A stretch of DNA of 64,000 nt from assembly GCF_023667495.1 (NCBI RefSeq), contig NZ_JAMOZL010000015.1, positions 130,308 through 194,307 of the forward strand. Reading direction: 5' to 3'. Below the pieces are notes generated by a model that saw only the letters and a program-made list of their open reading frames with translations, did not search any database and was not told the origin of the DNA. Of this stretch, positions 55,781 through 64,000 are shown piece after piece. Position 1 is the stretch's first letter. Each line of letters starts with the position of its first letter. The position numbers were made by a program, and so were the translations under genes. Source of the stretch: Dyadobacter sp. MSC1_007. Lineage in GTDB: Bacteria > Bacteroidota > Bacteroidia > Cytophagales > Spirosomataceae.

Positions 55781-56917
55781 ATGCGCACTACTTCGGAGGG
55801 ACACATCATTCAGCTTGACGGCGTGCGCTTTATTGCAGTGGGGCTCGTTCTACTGGACCATCTTTTCGTAGAGATCAACGTGATTCCTTTCGGTGCGTTG
55901 GGTGTGACGATATTCTTCGTTTTAAGTGGTTTTTTGATTTCCCGTATCCTTTTAAAAAGCAAAGAAAAGACACAGGGAACGCCCGGTGGTTTCAAGAAGT
56001 ACCTGCGTAAGTTCCTGATCCGGCGCACGATCCGCATTTTTCCGGTCTACTATCTGATCATCGCATTACTTTACATTTTCGACGTTCCACCGGTCCGAGA
56101 AAAGCTGGCGTGGCTTGCGCTTTATGGCACCAACATTTACATGGCGATCCATAAAACCTGGATGGGTTCTGTGGACCACCTCTGGTCACTGGCTGTGGAA
56201 GAGCAGGTTTATCTTTTCTTTCCTTTCCTAATATTTTTTATACCAAAAAATAAACTGATCCCCGTGCTCGGTATCATGGGCATTTTCAGCGTGTTACTGC
56301 GGTTTTACATCTTTTACACCGGCAGCGTCCCGGGTACAGACCATGTGACAATGAGCCAATGGACTGTCGCATACGTATCCACTCCGGCGTGCTTCGATTC
56401 ATTTGCGCTGGGAGGTTTGATGGCATGGGTGCAGCTTTACAAAAAAGAACTTTTTGTGAAATGGTTTAGTAAGCCCTGGCCGGTCATTCTGGGCCTAATT
56501 GGCTGGATATTGATACAATTCTGGGCAAAATCGTATGACGAGCGCTTCAATATGCCTTTCGTGGTGCTCGACCGGACAGTATCTTCCATTTTTGGTTTTC
56601 TGCTGATAGGTCGGGCTGTAATGGGTTTCAAAGGGATAATGGCCTGGTTTCTGGAAAATCCGGCGGTCATTTACCTTGGAAAAATCAGTTATGGCCTCTA
56701 TTTGTACCACAATTTCGTCTACAACCATTTTCACAGTGGCCCCATGCACCCGACGGTCCGTTTGTTCAGGAAAATTTATCAGTATGCCCCGACGCTGAAA
56801 GGCTCGATCGCTTTTGAAGCATTGGTCGTTGTTACCCTCACAATCCTGGTTGCCTCGGTCTCCTGGCACTTTTTCGAGAAGCCTATTAATGCCCTGAAAG
56901 ACAAGTACGCTTACTAA
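55781..56917 (+). CDS. Acyltransferase 3 family O-acyltransferase (OafA-like)
   Basis: A 378-residue membrane protein with about ten segments. The family signatures are present: IQLDGVRFIAVGLVLLDHL at the start, TIRIFPVYYLI, and VDHLWSLAVEEQVYLFFP with the conserved acidic patch. These enzymes carry acetyl or similar groups from the cytoplasm to glycans on the outside. It begins 2 bases after the previous gene, so it probably belongs to the same operon and decorates its glycan. Confidence 0.9.
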   Translation: MRTTSEGHIIQLDGVRFIAVGLVLLDHLFVEINVIPFGALGVTIFFVLSGFLISRILLKSKEKTQGTPGGFKKYLRKFLIRRTIRIFPVYYLIIALLYIFDVPPVREKLAWLALYGTNIYMAIHKTWMGSVDHLWSLAVEEQVYLFFPFLIFFIPKNKLIPVLGIMGIFSVLLRFYIFYTGSVPGTDHVTMSQWTVAYVSTPACFDSFALGGLMAWVQLYKKELFVKWFSKPWPVILGLIGWILIQFWAKSYDERFNMPFVVLDRTVSSIFGFLLIGRAVMGFKGIMAWFLENPAVIYLGKISYGLYLYHNFVYNHFHSGPMHPTVRLFRKIYQYAPTLKGSIAFEALVVVTLTILVASVSWHFFEKPINALKDKYAY

Positions 56918-56990
56918 ATAATGAATCCCCATAGCCCTGTTACAGGCTTTATTTATTAATTTCGCGCAACCATACCAAATAAGCTTTTGC

Positions 56991-57734
56991 ATGTCATATC
57001 TTCTGAGTATAGTAATGCCCGCATACAATGAACAGGATTGTATCGAAAAAGTAGTTTATAGTTGGACCAACTTCCTGAAAACCAAATTCCCTAACGATAA
57101 CACAACCCTCATTGTAATTAACGACGGCTCTAAGGACAATACCAAAGTGCTTTTGGATAAATTACTCAATGAAGTCACTAATCTTACGGTTGTTCATCAG
57201 AAAAATGGCGGGCATGGCAATGCGGTGGTTAACGGTTACCGCAAAGCTTTGGAATTGGGATCGGAATACGTTTTTCAGACGGATAGCGACGATCAGTTCA
57301 TTTCAGAAGATTTTGATAAACTTTGGGAAAAGCGTGCGCAATCCCAGTTCATATTAGGTTATCGTGAAGTGCGGCACGATGCAGGCGTACGTCTGTTCAT
57401 CACCAAGTTCCTTCGCGGCACCATCTCCACTGTGTATGGTACTTTCATCATGGACAGCAATATCCCATTCCGTTTGATCAAGGGCACATTCCTGAAAAAA
57501 CTGATGGACCAGCTTCCCAATCCAGAACCCTTCGCTCCAAATATTTTCCTGTCGGTTATGGCCAAAAAGTCGGGACAGGAGCTATTTGATATCCCCATTA
57601 CCCACAAAGACCGGGAAACCGGCACCGTTTCAATCGTGAAATGGAACCTGTGGAAAGTTTGTATACGAAGCTTTAAAGAACTCTTGCGGTTTCGCCTCGA
57701 ACTGAATGATAAAGTGAAAGCGATCCGCGCTTAA
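56991..57734 (+). CDS. Family 2 glycosyltransferase
   Basis: A 247-residue GT-A enzyme. LSIVMPAYNEQDCI is the first strand, VINDGSKDNT and FQTDSDDQF (acidic DSD-type metal site) follow, and there is no C-terminal membrane segment, unlike the other GT2 proteins of the window. It is probably cytoplasmic; substrate unknown. TAATTTCG at 56957-56964 may be its -7 box. The gene ends 11 bases before the 893-residue gene. Confidence 0.87.
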   Translation: MSYLLSIVMPAYNEQDCIEKVVYSWTNFLKTKFPNDNTTLIVINDGSKDNTKVLLDKLLNEVTNLTVVHQKNGGHGNAVVNGYRKALELGSEYVFQTDSDDQFISEDFDKLWEKRAQSQFILGYREVRHDAGVRLFITKFLRGTISTVYGTFIMDSNIPFRLIKGTFLKKLMDQLPNPEPFAPNIFLSVMAKKSGQELFDIPITHKDRETGTVSIVKWNLWKVCIRSFKELLRFRLELNDKVKAIRA

Positions 57735-57745
57735 AAAACAGGCTT

Positions 57746-60427
57746 GTGTCGAAAAAAAAATTGATTGCTATCCTGCTGGTGTGCATTGTCGCAGCAGCAG
57801 GATATTTCCTGTTCAAATGGTCGAGGGGCTCGTCAGCTGCATGGCAATTCATTCCATCCAATGCGATCGTAGTGATTACCAGTGAGCATTTGCAGGACTC
57901 CGCTTACACCGCCACCGATGCCGCCCTGGATATCAAAAGGCTCCCACTACTCGATATTGCCAGCGACAATCTCACGCTATTAAACCTGCTCACGCCCGAC
58001 CAGAAAAAGCTTAAAGGCTTTCTGAAAGGCAAAGCGCTGTCCTACTCCTACCACGCCAGGACGAGCACCGAATGGGGGGTGATCATGTACATTCCAGTCA
58101 ACGAAGAAGAAACCAAATGGCTGGCAAGCCCGCAGCATTCCAATATCAGGCTGTTGCACCACAACTTCCAGGACCATCGTATCACCGACGCTATCGATAG
58201 CAATTCGAGGCCATTGTTTTCATATCTGGTCAAAGATCATTTCCTTATTGTAAGTTACTACGGCGACCTGATCGAAGACGCGGTACGCGCCTCATCTCTT
58301 AATATCGAGTCCTTTCGCCTGAGATCAAGATTTTCAAACGTCAACGATTCCGACTATGGAACCAGCATTTACCTGCGCAGCGATGCCTGGAAATCGGTGG
58401 TTTCTATGGACAATATCAATGGCGCATTACTTGAATTCGGAAAAGCGCTGCCCGCATATCAGGATTTTCATATTGAAACTGCGAAAGACAAAGGCCCGCT
58501 TGTGCTGAAATCGGAAGGAACAGATGCTCCCGACCACTATTTTGCAGATATCCTGAAAGACAATTCTGGAATGCCTTTCACGGGCCACAAGCATATTTCG
58601 CAGCAAACTTCCTTCTTTTTCCGATCGGCTGCTTCTGATAGAGCCGGTTTCAAAGCAGAATTCCAGAAATGGCATAAGAAATACAAATCGGCACCGTGGG
58701 ACAGGCTCAATTATTACATTGCCGGGGAAAGCAATATGCTGATCGATAACCTGGGTTCCGAGCTCATTTTGTGCCAGTTGGCAGAAAATAACAGCATTAC
58801 CGACGGTAAGATTTTGCTCGCAGAATTCACGAACTATGACAAACTGAGACCTGTATTGCAAAAGCTTGCGCGGCTGGCTAATCAGGAAACCAATGTGTCT
58901 ATCGACCAATATCAGGGTTATGACATTTACTCGGTACCTATTCCAGAATTGCCATCCGGCCTGTATGGGCCTATGTTTCAGGGCTTTCCGCGCAGCTACG
59001 TCACTTACATTGCGCCTTACCTGGTGATCAGCAACAATTCACAGGTATTGCAAAACTATATTGTCGATTATGAAAACCAGCTTACCTGGAAACAGTCGCC
59101 GGAATATGACAGCGTGCTTACCAATGTGAATATGGAAGCACAACTTTCGATGATTGTCAACCTTCGGAAAGCACAGTCGGGAGAGGAAAATCAGGTGGCA
59201 AAAAAGTACGGCGACCTCACTGCGAAAATGGAATCGGTGATGCTGCAATGCTATTATGAGGGCGGAAACGCCATTCCTGAACTCACATTTCAACCTAAAA
59301 AAAGACAAACGGCGAGCAAAGTTCTCAACAGGACATTCCTCAATATCGATATCGAATGGCCTGAACTATATGACGCTGAACTTGCTGCATTGCAAAACCC
59401 GATTGACGGCAGCTCCGAAATCCTGCTGACTGATAAAGAACATCAGCTCCTTCGCACGAATAACCTCAGGGAAGGAAAAACGGAAGCCATCGCCAAACTC
59501 AATGGAGCAATCAGTACTTCTGCCTATAAGGTTGATTTCCTGAATATCGGCCGCCAGCAACGCATATTTGCGACAGGCCGGACGGTGTACGCGCTGGATG
59601 AAGACGATTCGAGCATGGTGACGACTTTTACCGCCAATTTGCCATCCTCCGACGATATTGCCGCATTATACCTGATCGACGGCGATGACGACGGCAGTAA
59701 CCGTTTTATCGTGAAAAGCTCCGCCGACGAACTGTTCATTTGGGAAAGTGTAACGAAAAAAATCAGACGGCTCAACCATTCGGTTGGATTTGAAAAGATC
59801 GTCGGACCGGTGGTAGCATTGAACCAGATTGGCAACCGCGGGTTTATCGTGACGCAACAAAACGGCAAAATCTTCCTGCTCAAAGAGAATGGCACTGTAA
59901 AACCTGGCTTTCCAGTAGACATACTGACACGTGCAGAGAGCCCATTTACCTGGGCGCAAAATCCAGCGACCGGCCAACCCGAGCTCGTAGGCGTGAGCGT
60001 ATCTGGCGAACTGATCCGCATTAGTCTGGACGGCAAAGTCACATCACGCAAACAATTGCTGCGTCCCGAACCCGGTTCACGGTTCAGGGTGCTTTTTGAC
60101 AGAAATTCGCTGGACTGGATATTGGTTCGATCTGTTAATTCAAAAACGGCGATCATAACCAAAGACGGACGCGACCTTTTCGAAATCAAGGACATTCTCC
60201 CGAATGCGACGATCCAATATCATTTCTTTGGGGCTGATAACCGTTTCATTACTATTAAATCGGGAGGTTATACCACTGTGTTCGATATGAATGGCAAGCG
60301 GCTCGGCGACAAGGCGATCCCGTCTGAAATGCCGGTGCAGCTTACCTACCAACCGGGATATTATAAATTATTGATTTTCAGCCGGTCTGAGAAAAAAATA
60401 CAGGTCTGGTCGATCAAATTGCGATGA
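57746..60427 (+). CDS. Large membrane-anchored protein with C-terminal propeller-like region
   Basis: An 893-residue protein starting at GTG 57746. One hydrophobic segment (residues about 5-22, LIAILLVCIVAAAGYFLF) anchors it, and the rest lies outside the cytoplasm. Residues about 30-530 vaguely recall DUF3352-type proteins, with repeated beta-alpha units. From about 560 on, short strands with LIDGDDDGSNRFI-type turns and repeated IxxLxLDGKV blades suggest an FG-GAP-like propeller. I do not recognise an enzyme. Lying between GT2 and an SGNH-like gene with 4- and 11-base gaps, it may hold or guide the glycan machinery. Confidence 0.65.
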   Translation: MSKKKLIAILLVCIVAAAGYFLFKWSRGSSAAWQFIPSNAIVVITSEHLQDSAYTATDAALDIKRLPLLDIASDNLTLLNLLTPDQKKLKGFLKGKALSYSYHARTSTEWGVIMYIPVNEEETKWLASPQHSNIRLLHHNFQDHRITDAIDSNSRPLFSYLVKDHFLIVSYYGDLIEDAVRASSLNIESFRLRSRFSNVNDSDYGTSIYLRSDAWKSVVSMDNINGALLEFGKALPAYQDFHIETAKDKGPLVLKSEGTDAPDHYFADILKDNSGMPFTGHKHISQQTSFFFRSAASDRAGFKAEFQKWHKKYKSAPWDRLNYYIAGESNMLIDNLGSELILCQLAENNSITDGKILLAEFTNYDKLRPVLQKLARLANQETNVSIDQYQGYDIYSVPIPELPSGLYGPMFQGFPRSYVTYIAPYLVISNNSQVLQNYIVDYENQLTWKQSPEYDSVLTNVNMEAQLSMIVNLRKAQSGEENQVAKKYGDLTAKMESVMLQCYYEGGNAIPELTFQPKKRQTASKVLNRTFLNIDIEWPELYDAELAALQNPIDGSSEILLTDKEHQLLRTNNLREGKTEAIAKLNGAISTSAYKVDFLNIGRQQRIFATGRTVYALDEDDSSMVTTFTANLPSSDDIAALYLIDGDDDGSNRFIVKSSADELFIWESVTKKIRRLNHSVGFEKIVGPVVALNQIGNRGFIVTQQNGKIFLLKENGTVKPGFPVDILTRAESPFTWAQNPATGQPELVGVSVSGELIRISLDGKVTSRKQLLRPEPGSRFRVLFDRNSLDWILVRSVNSKTAIITKDGRDLFEIKDILPNATIQYHFFGADNRFITIKSGGYTTVFDMNGKRLGDKAIPSEMPVQLTYQPGYYKLLIFSRSEKKIQVWSIKLR

Positions 60428-60431
60428 AATT

Positions 60432-61487
60432 ATGAAGGCGTTGAGATACATTGTATTGTTTGTGGCATGTGCAACATGGATTGTCGGGTTAGTTCCGACA
60501 ATTCTGCCGTGGTTATGGTCAGTAAATGTGGTGGAAGACGGCTATCAATATGGCGATTTGTACCGGCTTTCCACGCTATCGAAGTTCCGCGAGCCAAGAC
60601 AGCAATGCACCAGCTACAACACTCCGGTGAAGGCGAAAAGCGCCAAAAAAGTGCACTTGTATATCGTTGGCGACAGTTTCTCTGAAGAAGGTCGGGTCGG
60701 TAAGAAAGATTTTGCTGTTGATGAATATACCCGTGTGCATTGGAGCCGCTTTTTGCACCTCAAACTCGATACTACGAAAACAAATATACTGCTCATTGAG
60801 ACCGTCGAGAGGCATTTCAGGCAAGTGATGGCTTCCAAGATCGGTGTGATCGTTCCGGACACAGCCACTTTTGAAGTAGAGATCAAACCAACAAAATTGG
60901 TACACAAACTGGACGATGCATTCAATGGTGCACATACTGCCGACCGGCTCGACGGCTTTCTGTTCCAGAATGACCTTGCATTGACCGTCAAAGAATGGAA
61001 AGCCGACTTCACACATCACTTTTTTGACAGGACCAATTCGGGTGTAACCCTGGTCAATAACGATCAGGATATCGTTTATTACCTCGATACCGATACACCG
61101 AGCGTTACATCAGCCTTTACACCTGTAAGAAAAACCGAGCTGGATTCGCTGATGAACAATCTGGAAACCAACCGCGCCTTCGCCGATTCCCTGGGTTTTG
61201 ATCACGTCGTTTTATCCATTATACCTAATAAAACATCGATCATAGCGCCCGATTATGGCGTCTACAATCACCTGATCGAAAAGGTTTATCAGCACCCCAA
61301 ACTCAATATCCCCTATGTTGACGTGCTGGCTGAATTCCGTAAAATGGGCAGAAGTGCCTACCTGAAAGGCGATTCCCACTGGACCTGTGAAGGACAAGCT
61401 GTTTGGCTCAACAAGACCAATGCGCTGATCAATCAACTGGTTACGGGATCAGGACCAAAACCCGCAGCGCAAGCTGCCCTACATTAA
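60432..61487 (+). CDS. AlgX/AlgJ-like SGNH-type protein
   Basis: A 351-residue protein with one N-terminal membrane segment (residues about 5-30). YIVGDSFSEEG (Asp81, Ser82) is the GDS block of SGNH hydrolases, and LKGDSHWTCEG near the C-terminus gives the Asp-x-x-His pair found in AlgX and AlgJ, which O-acetylate alginate. The catalytic triad is thus complete in outline. Together with the OafA-like gene upstream it suggests acylation of an extracytoplasmic glycan. It follows the propeller gene by 4 bases. Confidence 0.7.
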   Translation: MKALRYIVLFVACATWIVGLVPTILPWLWSVNVVEDGYQYGDLYRLSTLSKFREPRQQCTSYNTPVKAKSAKKVHLYIVGDSFSEEGRVGKKDFAVDEYTRVHWSRFLHLKLDTTKTNILLIETVERHFRQVMASKIGVIVPDTATFEVEIKPTKLVHKLDDAFNGAHTADRLDGFLFQNDLALTVKEWKADFTHHFFDRTNSGVTLVNNDQDIVYYLDTDTPSVTSAFTPVRKTELDSLMNNLETNRAFADSLGFDHVVLSIIPNKTSIIAPDYGVYNHLIEKVYQHPKLNIPYVDVLAEFRKMGRSAYLKGDSHWTCEGQAVWLNKTNALINQLVTGSGPKPAAQAALH

Positions 61488-61602
61488 TAAAATCCCTTGT
61501 GAGCTTGCAGTGGTAGACATTATGAGTGTTATGGAAAGCAATTGTTTTCCTACATTTAGTAATCTGAAGTTTGCTTAGTCTTTTACTATTCAGCGATTCC
61601 TG

Positions 61603-62748
61603 ATGCAACAAACAGCTACCTACCTACGCCGGCGCCCTGTCGGCCTCATTTGCATGATCTTTATTGCTGTTTTGGCTTGGCTACCCAACTTAGCCTCAGC
61701 ACAGAACACGAAACTCAAACCTGGCTTTGACAAAGCAGAATACAAGGAGCTGATGTATATGCACGTGATGCTCTATGATACCGGAATGATGAGCCGGAAT
61801 AAATTCCCGGTGCCGAAACCAACCCTTTTCAAATCCATTTATAGTTCACCAGTAATGGGACTGGATAACAAATGGGAGTTATGGAAAAACGATGCGTCGG
61901 TAGCGGTCATCAACATCAGGGGAACAACGACCAATGCGGTAGGATGGCTCGAAAACTTTTATGCTGCCATGGTGCCAGCCAAAGGCGAGCTCAAACTCGA
62001 CAATAACTTCACGTTCTCCTACGATCTTGCGAATCACCCCCGGGCAGCTGTTCATATCGGCTGGCTTTTGGGCACGGCTTATCTCGCCAAAGATATTGTA
62101 CCAAGAATCGATTCTTTGTATAAAATGGGTATTAAGGATTTCCTCATCATGGGGCACAGCCAGGGCGGCGCAATCTGTTATCTGATGACCTCTCATTTAT
62201 ATTCACTTCAAAAACACGGAAAGCTACCTAAAGACATTCGTTTCAAATCCTATTGCAGCGCAAGTCCCAAGGTCGGGAACACCTATTTCGCCTACGAATA
62301 CGAAGATCTTGTGGCGGGTGGCTGGGGCTTTAATGTTGTCAATTCGGCAGACTGGGTGCCAGAAGTGCCCTTTTCTGTACAAACGCTCAGCGATTTCAAT
62401 GAAACTAATCCGTTCAAAAATATCGATGGCATCATCAAAAAGCAGAAACTGATCGCGCGCATTGGATTAAGGCATGCCTATAAAGGATTAAAAAAGCCAA
62501 GTGAAAAGGCGCAACGCAATTATGAAAAGTATCTGGGCAAATATGCTAACAAGATCGTCACAAAGCACTTGCCCGAATTTCAATCACCGGTTTATTTCAA
62601 AAGCAGCAACTACGTCAGAATCGGACCTACCATTATGCTGTTGGCCGATGAAGCCTATTACAAAATATTTCAGGATTCTGAGCAGCAAGTTTTTATCCAC
62701 CATGGCATGTCTCCGTACCTGCATCTTGTAGAACAATATAAATACTGA
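61603..62748 (+). CDS. Exported class 3-type lipase
   Basis: A 381-residue protein with a signal peptide cleaved after ASA (about residue 33). The alpha/beta-hydrolase nucleophile elbow GHSQGG contains Ser186; INIRGTTT matches the oxyanion region and NSADWVPEVPF the Asp/His region of class 3 lipases. It should hydrolyse lipid or ester bonds outside the cytoplasm. The 115-base gap before it and its distance from the sugar genes leave membership of the same operon open. Confidence 0.83.
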   Translation: MQQTATYLRRRPVGLICMIFIAVLAWLPNLASAQNTKLKPGFDKAEYKELMYMHVMLYDTGMMSRNKFPVPKPTLFKSIYSSPVMGLDNKWELWKNDASVAVINIRGTTTNAVGWLENFYAAMVPAKGELKLDNNFTFSYDLANHPRAAVHIGWLLGTAYLAKDIVPRIDSLYKMGIKDFLIMGHSQGGAICYLMTSHLYSLQKHGKLPKDIRFKSYCSASPKVGNTYFAYEYEDLVAGGWGFNVVNSADWVPEVPFSVQTLSDFNETNPFKNIDGIIKKQKLIARIGLRHAYKGLKKPSEKAQRNYEKYLGKYANKIVTKHLPEFQSPVYFKSSNYVRIGPTIMLLADEAYYKIFQDSEQQVFIHHGMSPYLHLVEQYKY

Positions 62749-62761
62749 TTTCCCACTCCTC

Positions 62762-64000
62762 ATGCGCATCTTTCTGACCGTCTTCCTAATAGCTGCCACC
62801 CTATCGGCCTCCGCCCAATATCAGACCCGTTTTGAAGCCAGCGGTGGCAAACAAACTCCTACTTATGAAGAAGGGATCGCTTATTACCAACAGCTCGCCA
62901 AAAACTTTCCGCAGATTCAAATGCAGGAAAAAGGCCTCACCGATAGTGGAAAGCCATTACACCTGATTTTGTATTCAAGAAATAAGGTGTTTGATATTCA
63001 AAAGCTGAAAGCACAGGATAAGGCCATTCTGCTGATCAATAATGCCATCCATCCGGGCGAACCCGATGGCGTGGATGCTTCGATGATGCTCTTGCGCGAC
63101 ATGCTTGTCAATCCCGGAAAGTTTCCCGAACTGGACAGCATCGTGGTGGCGATTATACCTTTTTACAACATTGGCGGTGCATTGAACCGCAATGCGACCA
63201 CCCGGACCAATCAGAATGGCCCGGAAGAATATGGCTTCCGCGGTAATGCGCGAAATTATGATCTCAATAGGGATTTTATCAAGTCGGATACCCGGAATGC
63301 AAGAAGCTTTGCCGCTATTTTCCACGAACTGGATCCTGACCTTTTTGCGGACACGCATGTGAGCAACGGGGCGGATTATCAATATGTGATGACGCTCGAT
63401 TATGCGCAGAAGGACAAGCTGGGCGGCCCACTGGGCGACTTTAACAATGAAGTTTTTCTCCCTTATATGTACAGACATTTAAAGGAGGGGGGGTTCGAAG
63501 CAACGCCTTACGTGAATGCATACGGCCAAACTCCCGATAAAGGTTTTGTTCAATTTCCTGACTGGCCCCGCTATTCCACAGGCTATGCGGCTTTGTTTCA
63601 TACAATCGGTGTCATGACGGAAACGCATATGCTGAAACCATACGACCAGCGCGTGCGGTCCACTTACGCTTATCTGCATGGCAATATCAAATTCCTGGCC
63701 GAACAACGGACGCAGCTCCTGAAATTGAGAAAAGAGACGAAGGAAGCTGTGAAAACGCAGGAAAAATTTGCTGTTACCTGGCAGGTTAATAAGGATAAAA
63801 ACACACCCATTCAGTTCAAAGGCTATGAGCCTGAATATATTCCCAGCGAAGTGAGCGGCTTGCCCAGGTTACATTACGACCGGTCGAAACCATTTACCAA
63901 GACAATACCCTTTTACGATACTTACGCGCCGCTGGATGTCGTGACACGCCCCGAGGCTTACATTATCCCGCAAGGCTGGCATCATATCATCGAACTGCTC
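62762..64000 (+). CDS. M14-family zinc carboxypeptidase-like protein, cut by the window end
   Basis: The frame is open from the ATG at 62762 to the window end (413 codons), 13 bases after the lipase gene. A signal peptide ends at SASAQ. The zinc ligands of the M14 family are visible: HPGE (His97, Glu100) and ADTHVSNG (His199), with RNYDLNRDF carrying the Arg/Asn substrate residues. The chain probably continues with the catalytic Glu region and a C-terminal domain beyond 64000. It should cleave C-terminal residues from peptides or cell-wall fragments. Confidence 0.88.
   Translation, partial: MRIFLTVFLIAATLSASAQYQTRFEASGGKQTPTYEEGIAYYQQLAKNFPQIQMQEKGLTDSGKPLHLILYSRNKVFDIQKLKAQDKAILLINNAIHPGEPDGVDASMMLLRDMLVNPGKFPELDSIVVAIIPFYNIGGALNRNATTRTNQNGPEEYGFRGNARNYDLNRDFIKSDTRNARSFAAIFHELDPDLFADTHVSNGADYQYVMTLDYAQKDKLGGPLGDFNNEVFLPYMYRHLKEGGFEATPYVNAYGQTPDKGFVQFPDWPRYSTGYAALFHTIGVMTETHMLKPYDQRVRSTYAYLHGNIKFLAEQRTQLLKLRKETKEAVKTQEKFAVTWQVNKDKNTPIQFKGYEPEYIPSEVSGLPRLHYDRSKPFTKTIPFYDTYAPLDVVTRPEAYIIPQGWHHIIELL

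Overview
The window looks like a chromosomal segment of a Bacteroidota bacterium, most likely Cytophagales and Dyadobacter-like. That is an inference from gene content: TonB receptors with an outer-membrane beta-barrel of the CarboxypepD_reg type, LytS/LytR-type regulators, Uma2 proteins, OmpA/PD40 proteins, DUF4038 and DUF4890 proteins, no clear Shine-Dalgarno sites, and -7 boxes of the TANNTTTG type. No species-level marker was tested. No insertion sequence, prophage, CRISPR array or origin was recognised. No stretch longer than about 160 bases lacks a gene, apart from the tRNA region at the left edge and the 32524-32719 gap, which holds a terminator.

Layout. 1-270: one intact tRNA-Asp and degenerate, insertion-bearing tRNA-Asp copies. 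0.4-4.7 kb (+): NIF3-like protein, zinc-ribbon coiled-coil protein, TPR protein, RadC. 4.7-8.2 kb (-): DUF3298-type lipoprotein, LytTR response regulator with its LytS-type kinase, histidine phosphatase. 8.3-10 kb (+): hotdog thioesterase and isochorismate synthase, probably for menaquinone. 10.2-15.8 kb (+): a complete RND tripartite efflux operon. 15.9-20 kb (+): a four-gene nucleotide-sugar/glycosyltransferase operon. 20-23.4 kb: TonB-type receptor and CvfB. 23.4-27.8 kb (-): two amidohydrolase proteins in which two of three barrels lack the metal-binding HxH. 28-29.8 kb (+): a small unknown protein, then a SatD-like/HTH protein and a DUF3307 membrane protein behind four palindromes with a 29-bp period. 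30-43.3 kb (mostly -): housekeeping genes prfC, ppa, GT2, trmN6-like, RNase H, pepT, MazG-like, MarC, NUDIX regulator, class V aminotransferase, dapA and ligA. 43.5-48.1 kb (+): Uma2, rpe, DUF4038 glycosidase, OmpA/PD40 protein. 48.2-64 kb (+): a long glycan-assembly region with a GT-C transferase, split transketolase halves around an epimerase-GT2 fusion, a second GT-C-like protein, an acyltransferase, GT2, a large propeller-like protein, an AlgX/J-like SGNH protein, a lipase and a truncated M14 peptidase.

Two areas deserve most attention. The first is the SatD-like/DUF3307 pair. The protein keeps the two metal-binding Asp positions of a class III nucleotidyl-cyclase-like fold and carries a C-terminal HTH. 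Its promoter overlaps a regular operator array, which suggests an autoregulated nucleotide-sensing or signalling module with a membrane partner. The second is the 50-57 kb glycan cassette. Its split transketolase, SDR-GT2 fusion and polyprenyl-phosphate-type glycosyltransferases suggest synthesis of an unusual sugar that is loaded on a lipid carrier, attached outside the cytoplasm and possibly O-acylated.
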